In this document: one piece after another, positions 8,922 to 21,120 of the stretch
Layout: each line of letters starts with the position of its first letter
Numbering within the stretch: position 1 is the first letter of the stretch
Source of the DNA: Ichthyophis bannanicus
Taxonomy: Eukaryota; Chordata; Amphibia; Gymnophiona; Ichthyophiidae
Length of the DNA stretch: 64,000 bases
Reading direction: 5' to 3'
Assembly (NCBI GenBank): GCA_033557465.1
Contig: CM066036.1
Span: 721,507,828-721,571,827, forward strand
Notes under the pieces: model-generated
Database searches by the model: none
What the model saw: the letters and a program-made list of their open reading frames with translations, nothing else
What the model was told of the DNA's origin: nothing
Made by a program: the position numbers and the translations under genes

Positions 8922-10253
8922 TGTCGTGAAGTACAAGGTTCAGAGCCGATGGAAACAGAGGATTCACTGCAAAGTGAAACCAGAATTGACAGATTTGAAA
9001 CAAGCATGGAGGGTTGGCATGGAAACCCCAAACAAAAGACGTCACAGTGTGCTAGGGAACGCCCAGCCCCTGAGCTAGCTCCTGCTTCATCAGGGAAGAG
9101 GGAACAGCTGGTGGGAGGTGTGGCCAGGCCAACGGAAAAAGAAACACAGATAAAAACTCTTTAGTTAAGGATAGAGAGAGCACAGGAGGGAGCACAGGAG
9201 GAGTGGAGAAAACTGAAGGAACGAGGAGAGCAGAGAAGGATAGATATCCCGAGGGCAGCCAAGGTTTGTGGCGGGGAGAAGAGAGAAAAGGGAAGGGAAT
9301 CCCAATCTCACTCGGAGAAACTTCTCAGAGGAAGAGAGCTGTGAAAGACATACAATTCCAGCTCACAGAGAGCAGTGCTCAACTACCAAAAGCACTGGGG
9401 ATTTTTACCACTCTAAAAGCAAAGACGTTTATTCTGGGAACCAGAGAAGACAGCCATGCTGTGCTCATTACAGTCATCCTGAAGGTAAAGCTTATTTCCC
9501 TGATACAAAGCTTTTATCAGAAAGGAGAGAAAAGTTTTACCTACCAATTTGTAGCCAAGGGAGATTCCTGGGGAAAAGCAGTTTAAAAGGCAGACATAGA
9601 ACTTCCCCTAGCCAAGCAGAAGAGGGAAGCGTGTATCCTTTCAGTTACCAGGAGCTGTGTGCACAAGAATCCAAACACCCAGACTCCTCTAGCAGGTTGG
9701 GGGAAGGGAATCCTTTGATTGAAGCAGAGAGGTTTGCACGGCAGACAGATGAACCCTCTCTAAGAGACATTGAAGGAGAAGGTGATCCTATGCAGTGGGA
9801 TTCTTATCAACCCCCAGTGTCTGAAGTGTATATGGACTGCTCGTATATGATAGCAGACAATGTGCAATCCCTTTGTTAATATTGCTGAATTTTGCTAAAG
9901 AAGAAAACAGCCAAAAGGAGCATTTTGGAGAGAAACACTGTTTTATTCTTTTGTGCCTTAAAAGCTGAGAATAAGCATTTATCTGAGTTACATATTTTTG
10001 TTCACACCAGAAGCATGGTTTCTTTGTTAATATAACCTTCTATTCATGGTCAACAATATCCAACCCCGGGAGGGGAAATAAATCCTTATTTAACCTGAAC
10101 CACTCGTGTACAACTTGGAATCATTTCAGTGCTGTGGAACTACGTTACCCAGGAGGCCCTTCCAAACCTCCATTAAGTAGTTTTCAGCACAAGAAGCACA
10201 ACTGCCCACTCGCCTTGCTCACGCTATATGCCTCTGGGAGGGTGAGTGGTGAC
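8922..10253 (+). repeat. 3' LTR of the Gypsy element
   Basis: Near-identical to 4398-5728, ending ...GAGTGGTGAC(A). It is followed by AGGGG, the duplicated target. The long open frame of the 5' LTR is broken here by two small indels. Confidence 0.93.
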
Positions 10254-10258
10254 AGGGG

Positions 10259-13200
10259 TGACCACATAATCTGCTGTAATGTCAGTGTGTGGCATAGGAT
10301 TGGGAAGAACTGTGACATGGCGGAGCCAGCATCTCCACGATGCGAGCATCAAAAGGATGACTGAGTAGGGGTGGAAACATGCAGATCATTCACAGGAGAG
10401 GTGTGAGTGATACACCCGGGCCATGATATAGCAGCTGGCAGGAGAATACATGACTGTACATAATGTGCATGTGCTGATGTATGGGCTGAACGATTGATGG
10501 TAGTAGATGAGAGTGTGATATGGCCTTGCTGCCCCGATGTTCCTGATATGCTTGCACAAATGCAGTTGTAGTGAGTGTGAAATAATAGTAACTGTGCCAC
10601 GGGAAGTTACAATATCAGCTATATTGATATGACAGCTGTCAGATCCTTTTTAACCACCATACAATCTTCTGGACACATGTGCATATAACAACTGAAAAAG
10701 TGCCTCTCATATTGGCCATATAGAGCAAGTTAGTACATGTGATGATCCCTGCAGGTGGCCATCACAGGAGTGGGATGTGCCTGCATGTAATGCATATATG
10801 TGATGCAGCCAAAGATGTTCAGTCACAGTCATGATGAAATATTCCACTCATGTACAACACACGCATCCTCAGGGTAAACATGTCCGACCCTTTGCAATGT
10901 GCTATGAGGCAGTGTGCTGTTATCGTCTTGGTGACTACAGTAGTGCCAATACAGTCATACTGTCAGATGGACATGATTGTAATGTGCATGTTCACAGACC
11001 CATTATGCTATTGTAACACATAAAATAGTATAAGGATGTGTGGCCCCCAAACAATGCAGATCACTGATGGTTTCTGGCAATATTTAGAAGTGAGTTTCCC
11101 ACAGCCACAAAGAGAAAAAAATGAGATTTAAACCCTGGTCTGTCGCTTACTGAGAGAGTGCTCTAACCGTTAGGCTGCACTTCCATGTCTTTCTACATAG
11201 CAATGTCTAGAATAAAAGAGAGTGCAGGTCACTGACTGCAATGGCCGAAACCCAGGACTTGAAACAATATGGCTGGCACATTCTGAGATAGTGGTACACC
11301 ACACCTAGGGCCTGCCTACAGCAGCACACATGCAGTACATACTGTACTGGACACACAGTACTGTAGCTGCATAACAGACACACAGCTGCAGAATACATTC
11401 CTTGTCCAAAGGCCAAGCCACATGTGAGGTCAAGATGCCCATCCTTCCACTGTATCTCCAATGCCAAACAACAGTCGCAAGGAGAGGTCCGCTGCATTGC
11501 AGTGCAGCACTAACCCCTAAGGCAGCACATGTGCAGGGCATGCAGTCCCTTGTTACCTTCTATCTACTGCAAGATAGGTACACTGCACATACACCTAACT
11601 CAAACCATATTCATGATCCCTACAGTCAATCGCAGACCATCCTAACCTCTTCAAGGGGCCATGCACACATCTCCCACCATCATAGAAGACAAGCAGGTAT
11701 TGGGCAATGCTCCAGTGATCCCAGTCACCACTATGGCTGTAATTGGGGCTTTGAGTGCTGATATCATTTAGCCCCTCTATTACCCATGATGCACCACTTA
11801 ATCCAAACAGATATATGCAACAGATTCCCATAGGGAGAAAGCAGCAATCCAACACATTAGCACTGTAATATGCAGGGACATTGTGTGTTTCCTGTACTTG
11901 ACAGCAGCCATATATGCAAACGACCTGTTTCTGTAGTCACCCTGATTTTGAGGGAGGGCACACATCACCTGGTCCCCAGAGCAAATCCTCCAATAGATGG
12001 ACTTTTCGGGTTGTGGAGCAGGTCTCCATTATTGCCAGTGTGCTTATAGGTATTGTCTATAGTGTGTGATTCCAGTCACTTTATATTCTGTACAATTACA
12101 ACATACTGACATGGTCTGTCTTATTTGGGCCTTTTGTCCTACTCCTGTTGGCCAGGGACTTTCCTATAACATCTCATGTCAGTCCCTAAGGTTGTGGCAG
12201 CTGCTGTCAAGCAACCCAAATGCATTAAGTGTTATCTAGGCAGACGGGGATACTAACACCAAGCAGAAGGGCTTGCTAAGACCATAGTTACCAGCAGGAT
12301 ACCAACAGCCCAAGAATAGTTGCTAGCCTTCCTTTCTGAGAATTCCAATCCACTAGATCAATCCAAGGCAGCCTGCATATATTGGGCAACACTGGTCTGT
12401 GTCAGCCATTTACATACCATCTGTGCCCAGTCTGCTAGCTACCACATACTGCATGTGCACATAGTACTATAAACACATTGACTTTGTACAAACAGCATGG
12501 ACAACCAGCAGCCTGCCTAATGACTGGACTGCCCTAAAAGAAACAATCCTCATATCACTGCAGCTTGACCCTATAATAGCACCATATGGATACATATCCG
12601 TAACATGGTCACAGCTCAGTCAGAGTGAGAGTGGCCTCTCAGCATGAACAGAGGTGCACACCCAGGCCATGCCCGATGCAGACCCATGCTATGACGACTC
12701 AGCAATTGACCTAACCTCTGACACATATACATCCTGTGCAAATTAATCTGTTTTAGGCAATACCCAGAATCCTTTGCTCCTTATTATATATCCTTTTATC
12801 TTTGATTTAGAAACAGTGTATGCAATGTGAGGCACATTAGAAAGTTGGCCAGAGACAGTCTGAGAGTGCATGCTGGCCCACAGTGGGCTATGTCTATCAC
12901 ATACACAAATTTGGTGTCTCCCTACACAGATCTTGGCAGTGTGCCTTGAACATAGTGCCATGCTTGTACTCCTATATAGTGTCATGCCCCTAGCCATGGA
13001 CTCTCCAGAAATGGCCAGTGCAGCACATGCACTTTCACATGCTGCAGACACATTTCCCCCTCCCCCCCCAAGAATGCCTAGAAACATGTCAGGTTGGACA
13101 TAGGGTTTGATGTTGGAACAGTTGCCAGGCGACACATACTCCACCATTCCCTGTCTCTTTGTGACTGTCACACTCGATGCCCATGGGGAGCCAGTGAGGC

Positions 13201-16200
13201 TGTCACGCAGACCCGCTAATGTAACACATGCAGACACTGAGTAGGCCCGCATAGGTTCTGGTCATGTGAACATAGTCTTTGGCCAGCAATGCCATCTATG
13301 AAGGGCATATTCTAAACATGTATGATACCTTTCTCCCCACCTCTACCCCCACACCATCCTAACATTCACCTCCATGCACTGCCTTCCAATATGGTTGTAG
13401 GTGATACAAAGACCATCATGACATCCTGTGCCACATTTCAACAGTTGGAAGTGTGCACACACCATTCAGAAGTCAGTATCCCACTGTCACAATCAGGCAC
13501 ACAGATGCATTTGGACCCTCATTTGGATAATAGGTAAGGTACTGCTGGATGCTTTGGCCAATGATCAGTAAACCACATTGCAGTAGTGTTTATTGTGTGC
13601 AAATTTGCTTGATACATACCTGCCTGTATGTGCATATACTGCATGGAGCAAAGAGTCCCCTCAATTGCACTTTGTGAATGCAGCATGGGACAAGAGCAAT
13701 GTGCATACAGGTAAATCGTAGATTCCTGCTAGTGTCACCAACTGAGTGACTGAATTGGACATTCACAGAGGCCAGGACTCATTTGAGCCTAGTTTCCTAT
13801 AGGCTTCATTTGCATCAAGTGAGCTGACAGTGTTGCCATGGATACAGCTGTTATGGCAGTTGGCATTAATCAGGCAATGGTGAGGGTTGCAACACACACC
13901 CATGTGTCCCCCCTGCTTACTCTAGTAAGACTATCAGGCAATTTGGGAGCTGCACAATAGTGTCATGTTGGGAGGTAAGTGTAGGGGAATGCTGTGGGGA
14001 TGGGCCTAGATGATACTGTAATTGGGAATGCATTACAGCGTCACAGCCATATGTTGTAACAACTTACTGAAAACTAACTTTCTGCTTGTAAATAGTGTCT
14101 CACACAGTATTTGAGGTTGCCGTATAGCTGACCAGCAGCATGTTTTATGCACAGTGGTAAAGGCTGGGCACCACATGCATGCACACTGCATTGCTGCAGC
14201 TCACACTCCCCTGGAGACACAAACACACACACACACACACAAACACAAACACAAAACCCCACTGTACAAAAGTGGTGCAGATTGGCATTATTACCTGCCC
14301 CTTAGACCTCCATCATTGTTAATGTCTGCTAAGTGTGCAGGTGCTATTAGCATGTTCTGCAATGCTCAGGCACTGTCAAAGCCCACTCAGTGTGCAGATT
14401 CTATTTGTGTGCTATGCCATCCAGGTGTGGATGGTACAGCTTCTCAGTGTGGCAACTGAGTGTGTAGACTCATGCTGGAGGAAATGTTGAAGGTTGCACA
14501 TGCTGATACAGTTCTGGTAATGTAGGATAAAAGTAACATACCTGGACATACCATTTCTGATCCACAGGCTGGTCTTGAACCTTCTTTCATACACACACTG
14601 GCCATATTTTTGGAGCCTCACAGCAGCCGTTTTGGGTTCATCAATCCATAGGTGTATATGTGGTCATTGTCAGGATGCATGAGGGCATGAGTTAGGGGTA
14701 TGTCTATGTCTGTTTAGATCTCTGCAGGCTATGTGTTATTCTTGTCTGACAAGGTGTGTTTGGCAGGTATGGGAGAGGGACATCCCGTAAAGTCTGTATG
14801 TTGCATTGCCTTGCTATGCTGTTGGTTTAACTGACATTCATGTCCTACATATTGGATTGGGCCAGTCAAAGGGGCAGGCTATGATATATGAACACACACA
14901 TTCTAGATCATGGGTGTCCTAATAGAATGATCAATGTACCCATGTCCTGGTGTGTGCTTGTGGGGCAGTCATGGAATAATATTATAAACTGCAGACCAAA
15001 ATATCTCATTAGGATTTGCATATGGCCCAGATGGTTGTAACTGACTGAATACTTACTTATGGAGAGGTCACCGACTCATGCACAGATTATAATCATCATT
15101 TGGCAGGTGAGGGGCAGGATGGTCATTTTTCCTCTTGCATGGGCGGTTATCATCTTGCATAGTCTTCCTGCATCAGTGGCATCATTTTCCTCCCAAATGC
15201 ACATATGCACTCAATATGTGCAAGTAGGGGGCATCCTGATCCCAGAGCCAGTCCATCCACTCGGAAAACTAGCCATTTGCCAGGGCCCCCTGATCATGGA
15301 GGACAGCATGCCTGCTAATCCCTCCCTGTCATTGTGGCACAGCAGCTGCTTCAGTGCTGCAGACGACATTATTGATGTTGCACACATGCAGCTTGTCACA
15401 ATATGCTGCTCCTGCCCCCCTCCACCTGGGGAATTGGGTACGTGTGCAGCTGCCTTAGATCTCGGAAGGGAGGGATCACCATATGCTCCGCTGTACCCAC
15501 TGCTGACATGCTTACCATTCCACTGACAGTTGCACCAAAAGAACCCAACTTGGTAATCCAAATTAGAAAACCTTATGAAAAAATCCCAAGAACATGAGGG
15601 CAGGAACATTTTCACCCATAATATGAATTTCTTTTGTTGGAAGTGCCATGAAGGAGGAGAGGGGAACTACTCCACTATAAGCAACAATTCTTTTTTAATC
15701 ATCTTTATTTTATTGTACTTAGCTTGACAGTGGCAATTGCAGTGTTACACCTGACACACAGGGCCAAGACATAAGTTTCATCAGCAGCAGGTCGCTGTCG
15801 CTGCGACCACCACCTTCACTCTCACACAATGCTGACATGGCAGCATGGTGGCAGCGGGACTGGCATGACTCCTTTTGGACCACGGCAGCATGTATGTGTG
15901 CTGCCACTGTCACAGTGGAGTCATACCAGATATCACAGCTGTTACACCCTAGGCAACAGCCTTGTCAGCCTAGTGGACCTGCCAGCCCCACTGCATCACC
16001 AATGTGACACCTCCTTTGCCAATTTGGCACCGACAACATAGTACCCTTTCTTAATGGGGCACCATGCTGTTGCTGCCAATGGAGCACTACTATCAAAAAT
16101 TTGAGAACTATGGTGGGTGGAGCACATTGCATACATTAAAGTAGGCTGTCTTCCCTCAGAAATAGACCTTACAGCAAGCTTTCAGATGGCATTAGGGTTG

Positions 16201-16379
16201 CCAGAGCTGGAAGCTCTAATGAACAATAACACAAACCAGAGTTAAAGGTGCACATGCCTATCTCCACCCAGTCTCCGCCCCATAAACACCCACTCTCCAC
16301 CTCTTTTTACCCTAACTCTAGAGGACCTGTTTCTGCATGTTAATCCAGTTCCACAGTGTTAACTGCTTAAGGGAGCCGA
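10259..16379. other. Decayed Harbinger-like DNA, no intact gene
   Basis: About 6 kb rich in TGCA, CATG and CACATG words, with many short open frames and no recognisable domain. It leads toward the transposase remnant at 17534-18240. One segment (12617-12643, CAGTCAGAGTGAGAGTGGCC...) resembles 48770-48797 inside the 46-51 kb Harbinger-type element, suggesting shared ancestry. A tRNA-like piece lies at 11118-11190, and a short CA repeat with interruptions near 14220-14255. Terminal inverted repeats for this putative larger element were not found. Confidence 0.4.
11118..11190 (-). repeat. tRNA-like segment, antisense
   Basis: On the minus strand GCAGCCTAACGGTTAGAGC resembles an A box and GGGTTTAAATCTC a B box at normal spacing. 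No acceptor stem closes, so it is tRNA-derived rather than a tRNA gene. Confidence 0.5.
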
Positions 16380-16539
16380 CAACGCCTGTTAACAGTGTGA
16401 CTGGTATGATCCATCTAGTCTGCCTAGTAAGGTAGCTAGAGTGGTTGTAACTGCTGCTCCATGCAGGTCAGCCCCTCTGTATTTAAAAATATTTCAGTTT
16501 GCTTTGATTACATCCTGTTTCTATAAAGAGATCCACTGT

Positions 16540-17480
16540 GTCTGTCTCATGCCATTTTAAATTCTGACACTGTATTTACCCCCACCACCTCCATCGGGAG
16601 GGCATTCCATGCACCTACCACCCTTTCAGTGAAAAAGTATTTCCCCATGTTGTTTTTACATTTACCACTTTGCAGCTTCATCACATGCCCTCTAGTTTTA
16701 CAGCTTTGCCATCTTTGAAAAAGGTTTGTTTGCTAATTGATACTCTTTAAGTATTTAAAAGTCTGTATCATATCTCCCCTGTCCCTCCTCTCCTCTAGGG
16801 TATAGATATTTAAGTCTTCAAGTCTCTTCTCATATGTTTTCTGGCACAGGCTCCAAAGCATTTTGGTCACCTTCCTCTGAACCGTTTCAAGTCTTTTTAT
16901 GTCCTTTGTGAAATATGGTCTCCAAAAATGAACACAATACTCTAAGGGAGGCCTCACCAACAACTTGTACAGGGGCATTAATACTGCCTCCTTTCTACTG
17001 CTTATTCCTCTCTGTATGCAGCCCAGCATCCTTCTGGCTTTGGCTACTGTCCTGTTGCATTGTTTTGCCATCTTGAGATCTTCAGAAACTAGCACTCTGA
17101 GGTCCTTCTCCTGGTCTGTGTACACCAACCTCTTGCCCCCTATCACATACAAATCCTTTGCATGGCTCTGAACTTCTTCTCATGAAATTTAACTTCAAGT
17201 AGTTTTACATCTTTCCTCATGTTGTCTACTGCATCAGAAGTGTCCACTCTGTTGCATATTTCTGTGTCATCTGCAAACAGGCAGGCTTTTCCATTCAATC
17301 TGTCTGCAATATCACTCACACATACATTGTACATTATCGGTCCCAGGACCGATCCATGTGGCATACCACTGTGCACCTTCCTTTCTTCTGAGTGAGTTCC
17401 ATTTGCAACCACCTTCTGTCATTTGTCAGTCAACCACTTTCTGATCCAGTTCATCACCTTGAGATCTATCCCCAGATAGA
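16540..17480 (-). pseudogene. CR1-like LINE, RT C-terminal part, antisense
   Basis: Two minus-strand frames (17412-17143 and 17152-16733) cover the RT region. The first has GMPHGSVLGPIMYNV and CLFADDTEICNRVDTS, so the FADD box is intact. The second has RRMLGCIQRGISSR, LVRPPLEYCVHFWRP and TLEERRDRGDMIQTFKYL. The frame changes near 17150. Homologous C-terminal and 3' sequence continues to about 16540 without an open frame. It interrupts the Harbinger-like DNA just upstream of the transposase remnant and is close to the copy at 28.2-30.3 kb. Confidence 0.87.
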
Positions 17481-17533
17481 AAAAGTAGGAGAAGAGCAAG
17501 GAGGCTACTCTATCATATGGTACCTAAGCTGAG

Positions 17534-18240
17534 AAGCTAGTACATGGACTTTACTGATGAACACACTATCAACAGACTATGCTTTGATAGAGCAGCCATA
17601 CATCAGATTTCACAGGAGCTGGAGCCCCACTGCAGTGCAATAACACAGAGGAGACAGGCCCTGCCTCTGCGTGTAAAAGTGACAACAGCCTTTGCCTTCT
17701 TTGCAAACTGGTGCCTTTCAATCTGTGCTGGCAAAAACTGCAGGTCTGAGCCAAGCAACAGTGTTCAAGTGCATCCCCCAGTTTTTGAACGCTTTCCTTA
17801 TGCATGCCTCAGATTATATTGCATTCCCTCATACAATGCAGCACAGACAACAGAAAATGCTTCCATTTTATGAGGTGGCTGGGTTCTCTAATGTGCTGCG
17901 GTTGATTGATTATATGCATGTGGCCCTGATGCCCCCTTGACAGAGGGAGGCCACATTCCACAACCAAAGAGCATTCCACACTCTCAATATGCAAGTAGCG
18001 TGCAATGTACTGGGATAACTTACTGATGTTGTTGCAAGATTCCCTGGATTGTGCCATGTTGTATACATCCTTACCCAGTTCAGGATCTACTCAAGCCTTG
18101 AGAGTGGTGATATCTCTGGAGGCTGGCTACTAGATAAGCTGACACAGAAATCCCCCCTCCCATGCCCACACAGGCCTGACCAAGGGAGCATTGCCACAAA
18201 GCGGACTATGAGAAGGCAGGCAGGGTTGTCTCACAAATAG
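17534..18240 (+). pseudogene. PIF/Harbinger transposase (HARBI1-like), frameshifted
   Basis: A DDE nuclease that would cut and rejoin element ends. The first frame has the N-terminal helix region (INRLCFDRAAIHQISQELEP, then QALPLRVKVTTAFAFF). The frame changes near 17690 to read GAFQSVLAKTAGLSQATVFK (helix-turn-helix type), DYIAFP, then AGFSNVLRLIDYMHVALMPP, where LID carries the first catalytic aspartate. A further frame gives FHTLNMQVACN and DVVARFPG. After another change the sequence reads SSLESGDISGGWLL. At least three frame changes and one stop make it inactive. Its partner, the Myb/SANT-like protein, was not recognised. Confidence 0.82.
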
Positions 18241-18969
18241 CAGATGTGTACAGACCAAAATAAACTATGACAGAAAGCGGACGTTGTATGGGAAGGTATA
18301 GCCACATGTATGGAGCTGCTGCGAGACATGTCAGTACTCATTTCCAGTGCACCTGCACCTCCACTTGTACTCCAGGCCCTCAATGTCTCTGTTATTGTGA
18401 TATATGGCATGGAGCTTGCAGCAGATGGCAAGCTTTTTGTAGGCACCCACTCATGTGCCCTCATTGCTTATCAGAATGTCCAAGTGAGCAAAGATCTCCT
18501 GTAACATGAGGTTTAGCTCCCCCTCAGTGAAAGTGAACTTTCTTATGGGAAGCTTTGAAACCATTTCCCAGTGACAACAGAAGCTTAGACGATGCACGTT
18601 GAAACTAAGGAAGTGTGACTGACTGAGCCGTCCACATTTATATCACGGAGATGTGCTCAATTGGAGACATGGAACTTTTCTGAATATGGTGAGCACCTGC
18701 ATATCCCTGCAAATGGACCAGTCTCTGTTGTCTATTCTATGTGCCTAGGATGTTGGACGGAAAGTGGCAAAAACATCCTCAGGGCAATTCTGAAAGCATG
18801 TGTATGTCCATATCCATGGATTCGGAATACTGTTCAAAACACACATATGTCCTATTTATATGTATGCGCGACCCATACACCGATTTTGTGGAATCTGCCT
18901 CATAGTGAAACTGGGGACAAGAGTATGGTAATATATTGTAAATATAAGCAATGGGCAAGAGGTCGAGGA
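18241..18969. other. Downstream Harbinger-like DNA
   Basis: Short open frames only (for example 18310-18504 and 18661-19011), none with a recognisable domain. Probably the decayed 3' part of the Harbinger-like element, ending near the 3' end of the antisense LINE. Confidence 0.4.
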
Positions 18970-19666
18970 GCATCAGGATCCAAAAGCGTCATCAAAGAGG
19001 TAGGGTTTTAGCCTGGATTTGAAGAGGATCAGAGAAGGGGCCTGATGGACAGACTCTGGAAATCTGTTCCAGGAATATCGAGCAGCAAGATGGAATGAAC
19101 AAAGTCTGGAGTTGGCAGTGGCAGAGAAGGACACAGATAAAAGGGATCTTCCAGAGGAGCAGAGTTCCCGAGGAGGGGTGTAAAGTGAGATAAGAGAGGA
19201 AAGGTAGTGAGGAATCTCAGAATGAAGGCACTTGTAGGTATAGGTGCAGAAACCGATAGGGAGCCAGTGAAGTGACTTGAGAAGAGGGGTTACATGAGCA
19301 TAGTGGAAGAGGTGGAAGATAAGCCATGCAGCTGAGTTTTGAACAAATTAAAGGGGAGAGAAATGATTCAGAGGGAGACCAGCGAGGAGTAGGTTACAAT
19401 AGTCAAAGTGGGCGGTAACTAGTGAGTAGATAAAGGTAGTAGAGTGAGTAGGAAAGAAGGGACAAATTTTACTGATATTATAGAGAAAGAAGTGGTAGGT
19501 TTTGGATGTGCCCAGATAAAGAGAGAGTAGATTCAAAGATGAACCCTAGGTTGTGAGCTGAGGAAGCAGGGAGGAGTGTAGTCTCATCCACAGAAATAGA
19601 GAAAGGAGGAAGGGGAGGAGGGGTTAGGGGGAAAGAAAAGGAGCTCAGCTTTGGCCATGTTCAATT

Positions 19667-21091
19667 TCAGATGGCGGTGAGATATCCAGGCAACAAAGTT
19701 GGATAAACAGGCAGAGATCTGGGACTGGATTCCTGGTGAGATTTCAGGTGCAGAGAGGTAGATCTTAGAGTTACCAGCATAAAGATGGTACTGAAAATCA
19801 TGGGAGAAAATAAGTGCACCAAGGGACTGAGTGTAGCAAGAGAAAATAGAGGTCCCAAGACAGAGTCCTGAGGTATGCCAACTGAATGAAAGATGGCAGT
19901 AGAGGTGAATCCACCAGAATATACACTAAAAGTACATTGGGAGAGATAAGAAGAAAACCAGGATTGAACAAAGCCCCTAAATCCAAGCAAGGATAGGGTA
20001 TCTAGGAGAAGGTGGTGATCAACAGTGTCAAAGGCAGCAGAAAGGTCAAGAAGAATGAGGAATGAGTAAAGGCCTTTGGATTTGGCAAAGAACAAGTCAC
20101 TGGAGACTTTGGCAAGAGCCATTTCTGTGGAATGTAGAAGACAAAAGCCAGACTGCAGTGGATCTAGAAGGACTTGAGAGGAAAGAAAGTCAAAACAGTG
20201 GTGGTGAACCGTTCATTCAAGTAGTTTTGAAGCAAATGGGAGGAGAGAGATATGCCAATAACAGGAAGGGCAGGCAGGGTCTAGTGAGGGCTTTTTGAGG
20301 AGAGGTATGATCAGAGCATGTTTGATGGCCACAGCAACAGTTGCAGTGGAAAGCATTGGCTTAAGGATATGACAGATGGAAAGGACGATGATGGAAGAGA
20401 TAGAGCTTAGTAGATAGGTGGGTATAACATCAGAGGAGCAGGTAATCAATTTGGAGAAGGAGAGAAAATTTGCAGTTTCCTCCACAGTGATTTCAAGTAC
20501 TTGTGACCTGGATTTGCCAATGTTGGAAACAGAATTCTGGGCTTGATGGACCTTGGTCTGACCCAATAAGGCATTTCTTATGTTCTTCTGGGTGACAGAA
20601 GGTGAGGTAAGGATTTGGGATTGAAGAGGGGGAAGATGAGGTGGAGGTGAACCGGTGGAGAATTCAAGGCTAACATGGAAATAGTCAGCCAAGGTCTGAG
20701 CAGAAAGTGAAAGGAGGGACTGAAGGAGGAGGGACCTTGAAGAGTCAACTGTAGCAAAGAGTTGGTGAGGGTCAGAGGAAAGAGAGTTAGTCGGATGGAC
20801 ATAGTACTCTTGCTTGGCAAGTGCTATGACTGACTGAAAAGAGGTTAGCATGAATTTGAAATGTAGGTAGTCAGCAAGGGTACGTGATTTAAGCCAAAGT
20901 CCCTTAGCTGAGCAGGCATAGGAATGTAGGTAGTGGTTTGTCGAGGACAGCCAGGGTTGAGGTATGGTACGCCTCACAAGGCATGGAATGGGAGGAGCAA
21001 ATGCATCCAGAGCAGAGGAAGGTATAGTGTTATAGGAAGATATTGCCTCATCAACTGAGTCTGATGACATAGTGGAGGAAAGAGATGACAA
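19667..21091 (-). pseudogene. L2-like reverse transcriptase, broken
   Basis: The first frame (21091-20213) covers the pre-RT region (PQPWLSSTNHYLHSYACSAK) and fingers (SSDVIPTYLLSSISSI). The second (20122-19667) carries motif A ([20 protein letters not shown]) and motif B ([12 protein letters not shown]). Just after this the frame shifts again; the segment corresponding to the catalytic YADD box reads SHDFQYHLY in another frame, apparently losing one aspartate. About 100 bp separate the two frames. The element is inactive. Confidence 0.85.
20530..20588 (+). mobile_element. Tiny CR1 3' end fragment inside the LINE
   Basis: GGGCTTGATGGACC-TTGGTCTGACCCA followed by TTCTTATGTTCTTC is the hallmark of a CR1 3' end. 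It lies opposite to the host LINE and, by chance, keeps the host minus-strand frame open. Confidence 0.75.
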
Positions 21092-21120
21092 GATAGCAGT
21101 GGAAAGTGCTGAAGGGTTGA

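Larger units (their letters stand above)
4393..10258 (+). mobile_element. Ty3/Gypsy LTR retrotransposon, SCAN-type Gag, lacking RT
   Basis: Two near-identical 1.33 kb LTRs flank a 3.19 kb interior encoding Gag-protease and integrase. The bases AGGGG occur on both sides (4393-4397 and 10254-10258), giving a 5 bp duplication, or 4 bp GGGG if the LTR ends ...CA. I saw about four substitutions and two small indels between the LTRs, so the insertion is recent. A primer site, a polypurine tract and a leader intron are visible. No reverse transcriptase or RNase H is present in any frame between the LTRs. The SCAN-like Gag segment points to the Gmr1-like group, from which vertebrate SCAN domains are thought to derive. 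Confidence 0.93.

Noticed and set aside
12743..13252. 169-codon minus-strand open frame
   Set aside because: No domain, biased toward repeats of the region, and no start context or partner; treated as chance within Harbinger-like DNA.
15059..15526. 155-codon plus-strand frame and an overlapping minus-strand frame, considered as the Harbinger Myb/SANT-like protein
   Set aside because: No tryptophan-spaced SANT repeats or basic region; cannot be supported.
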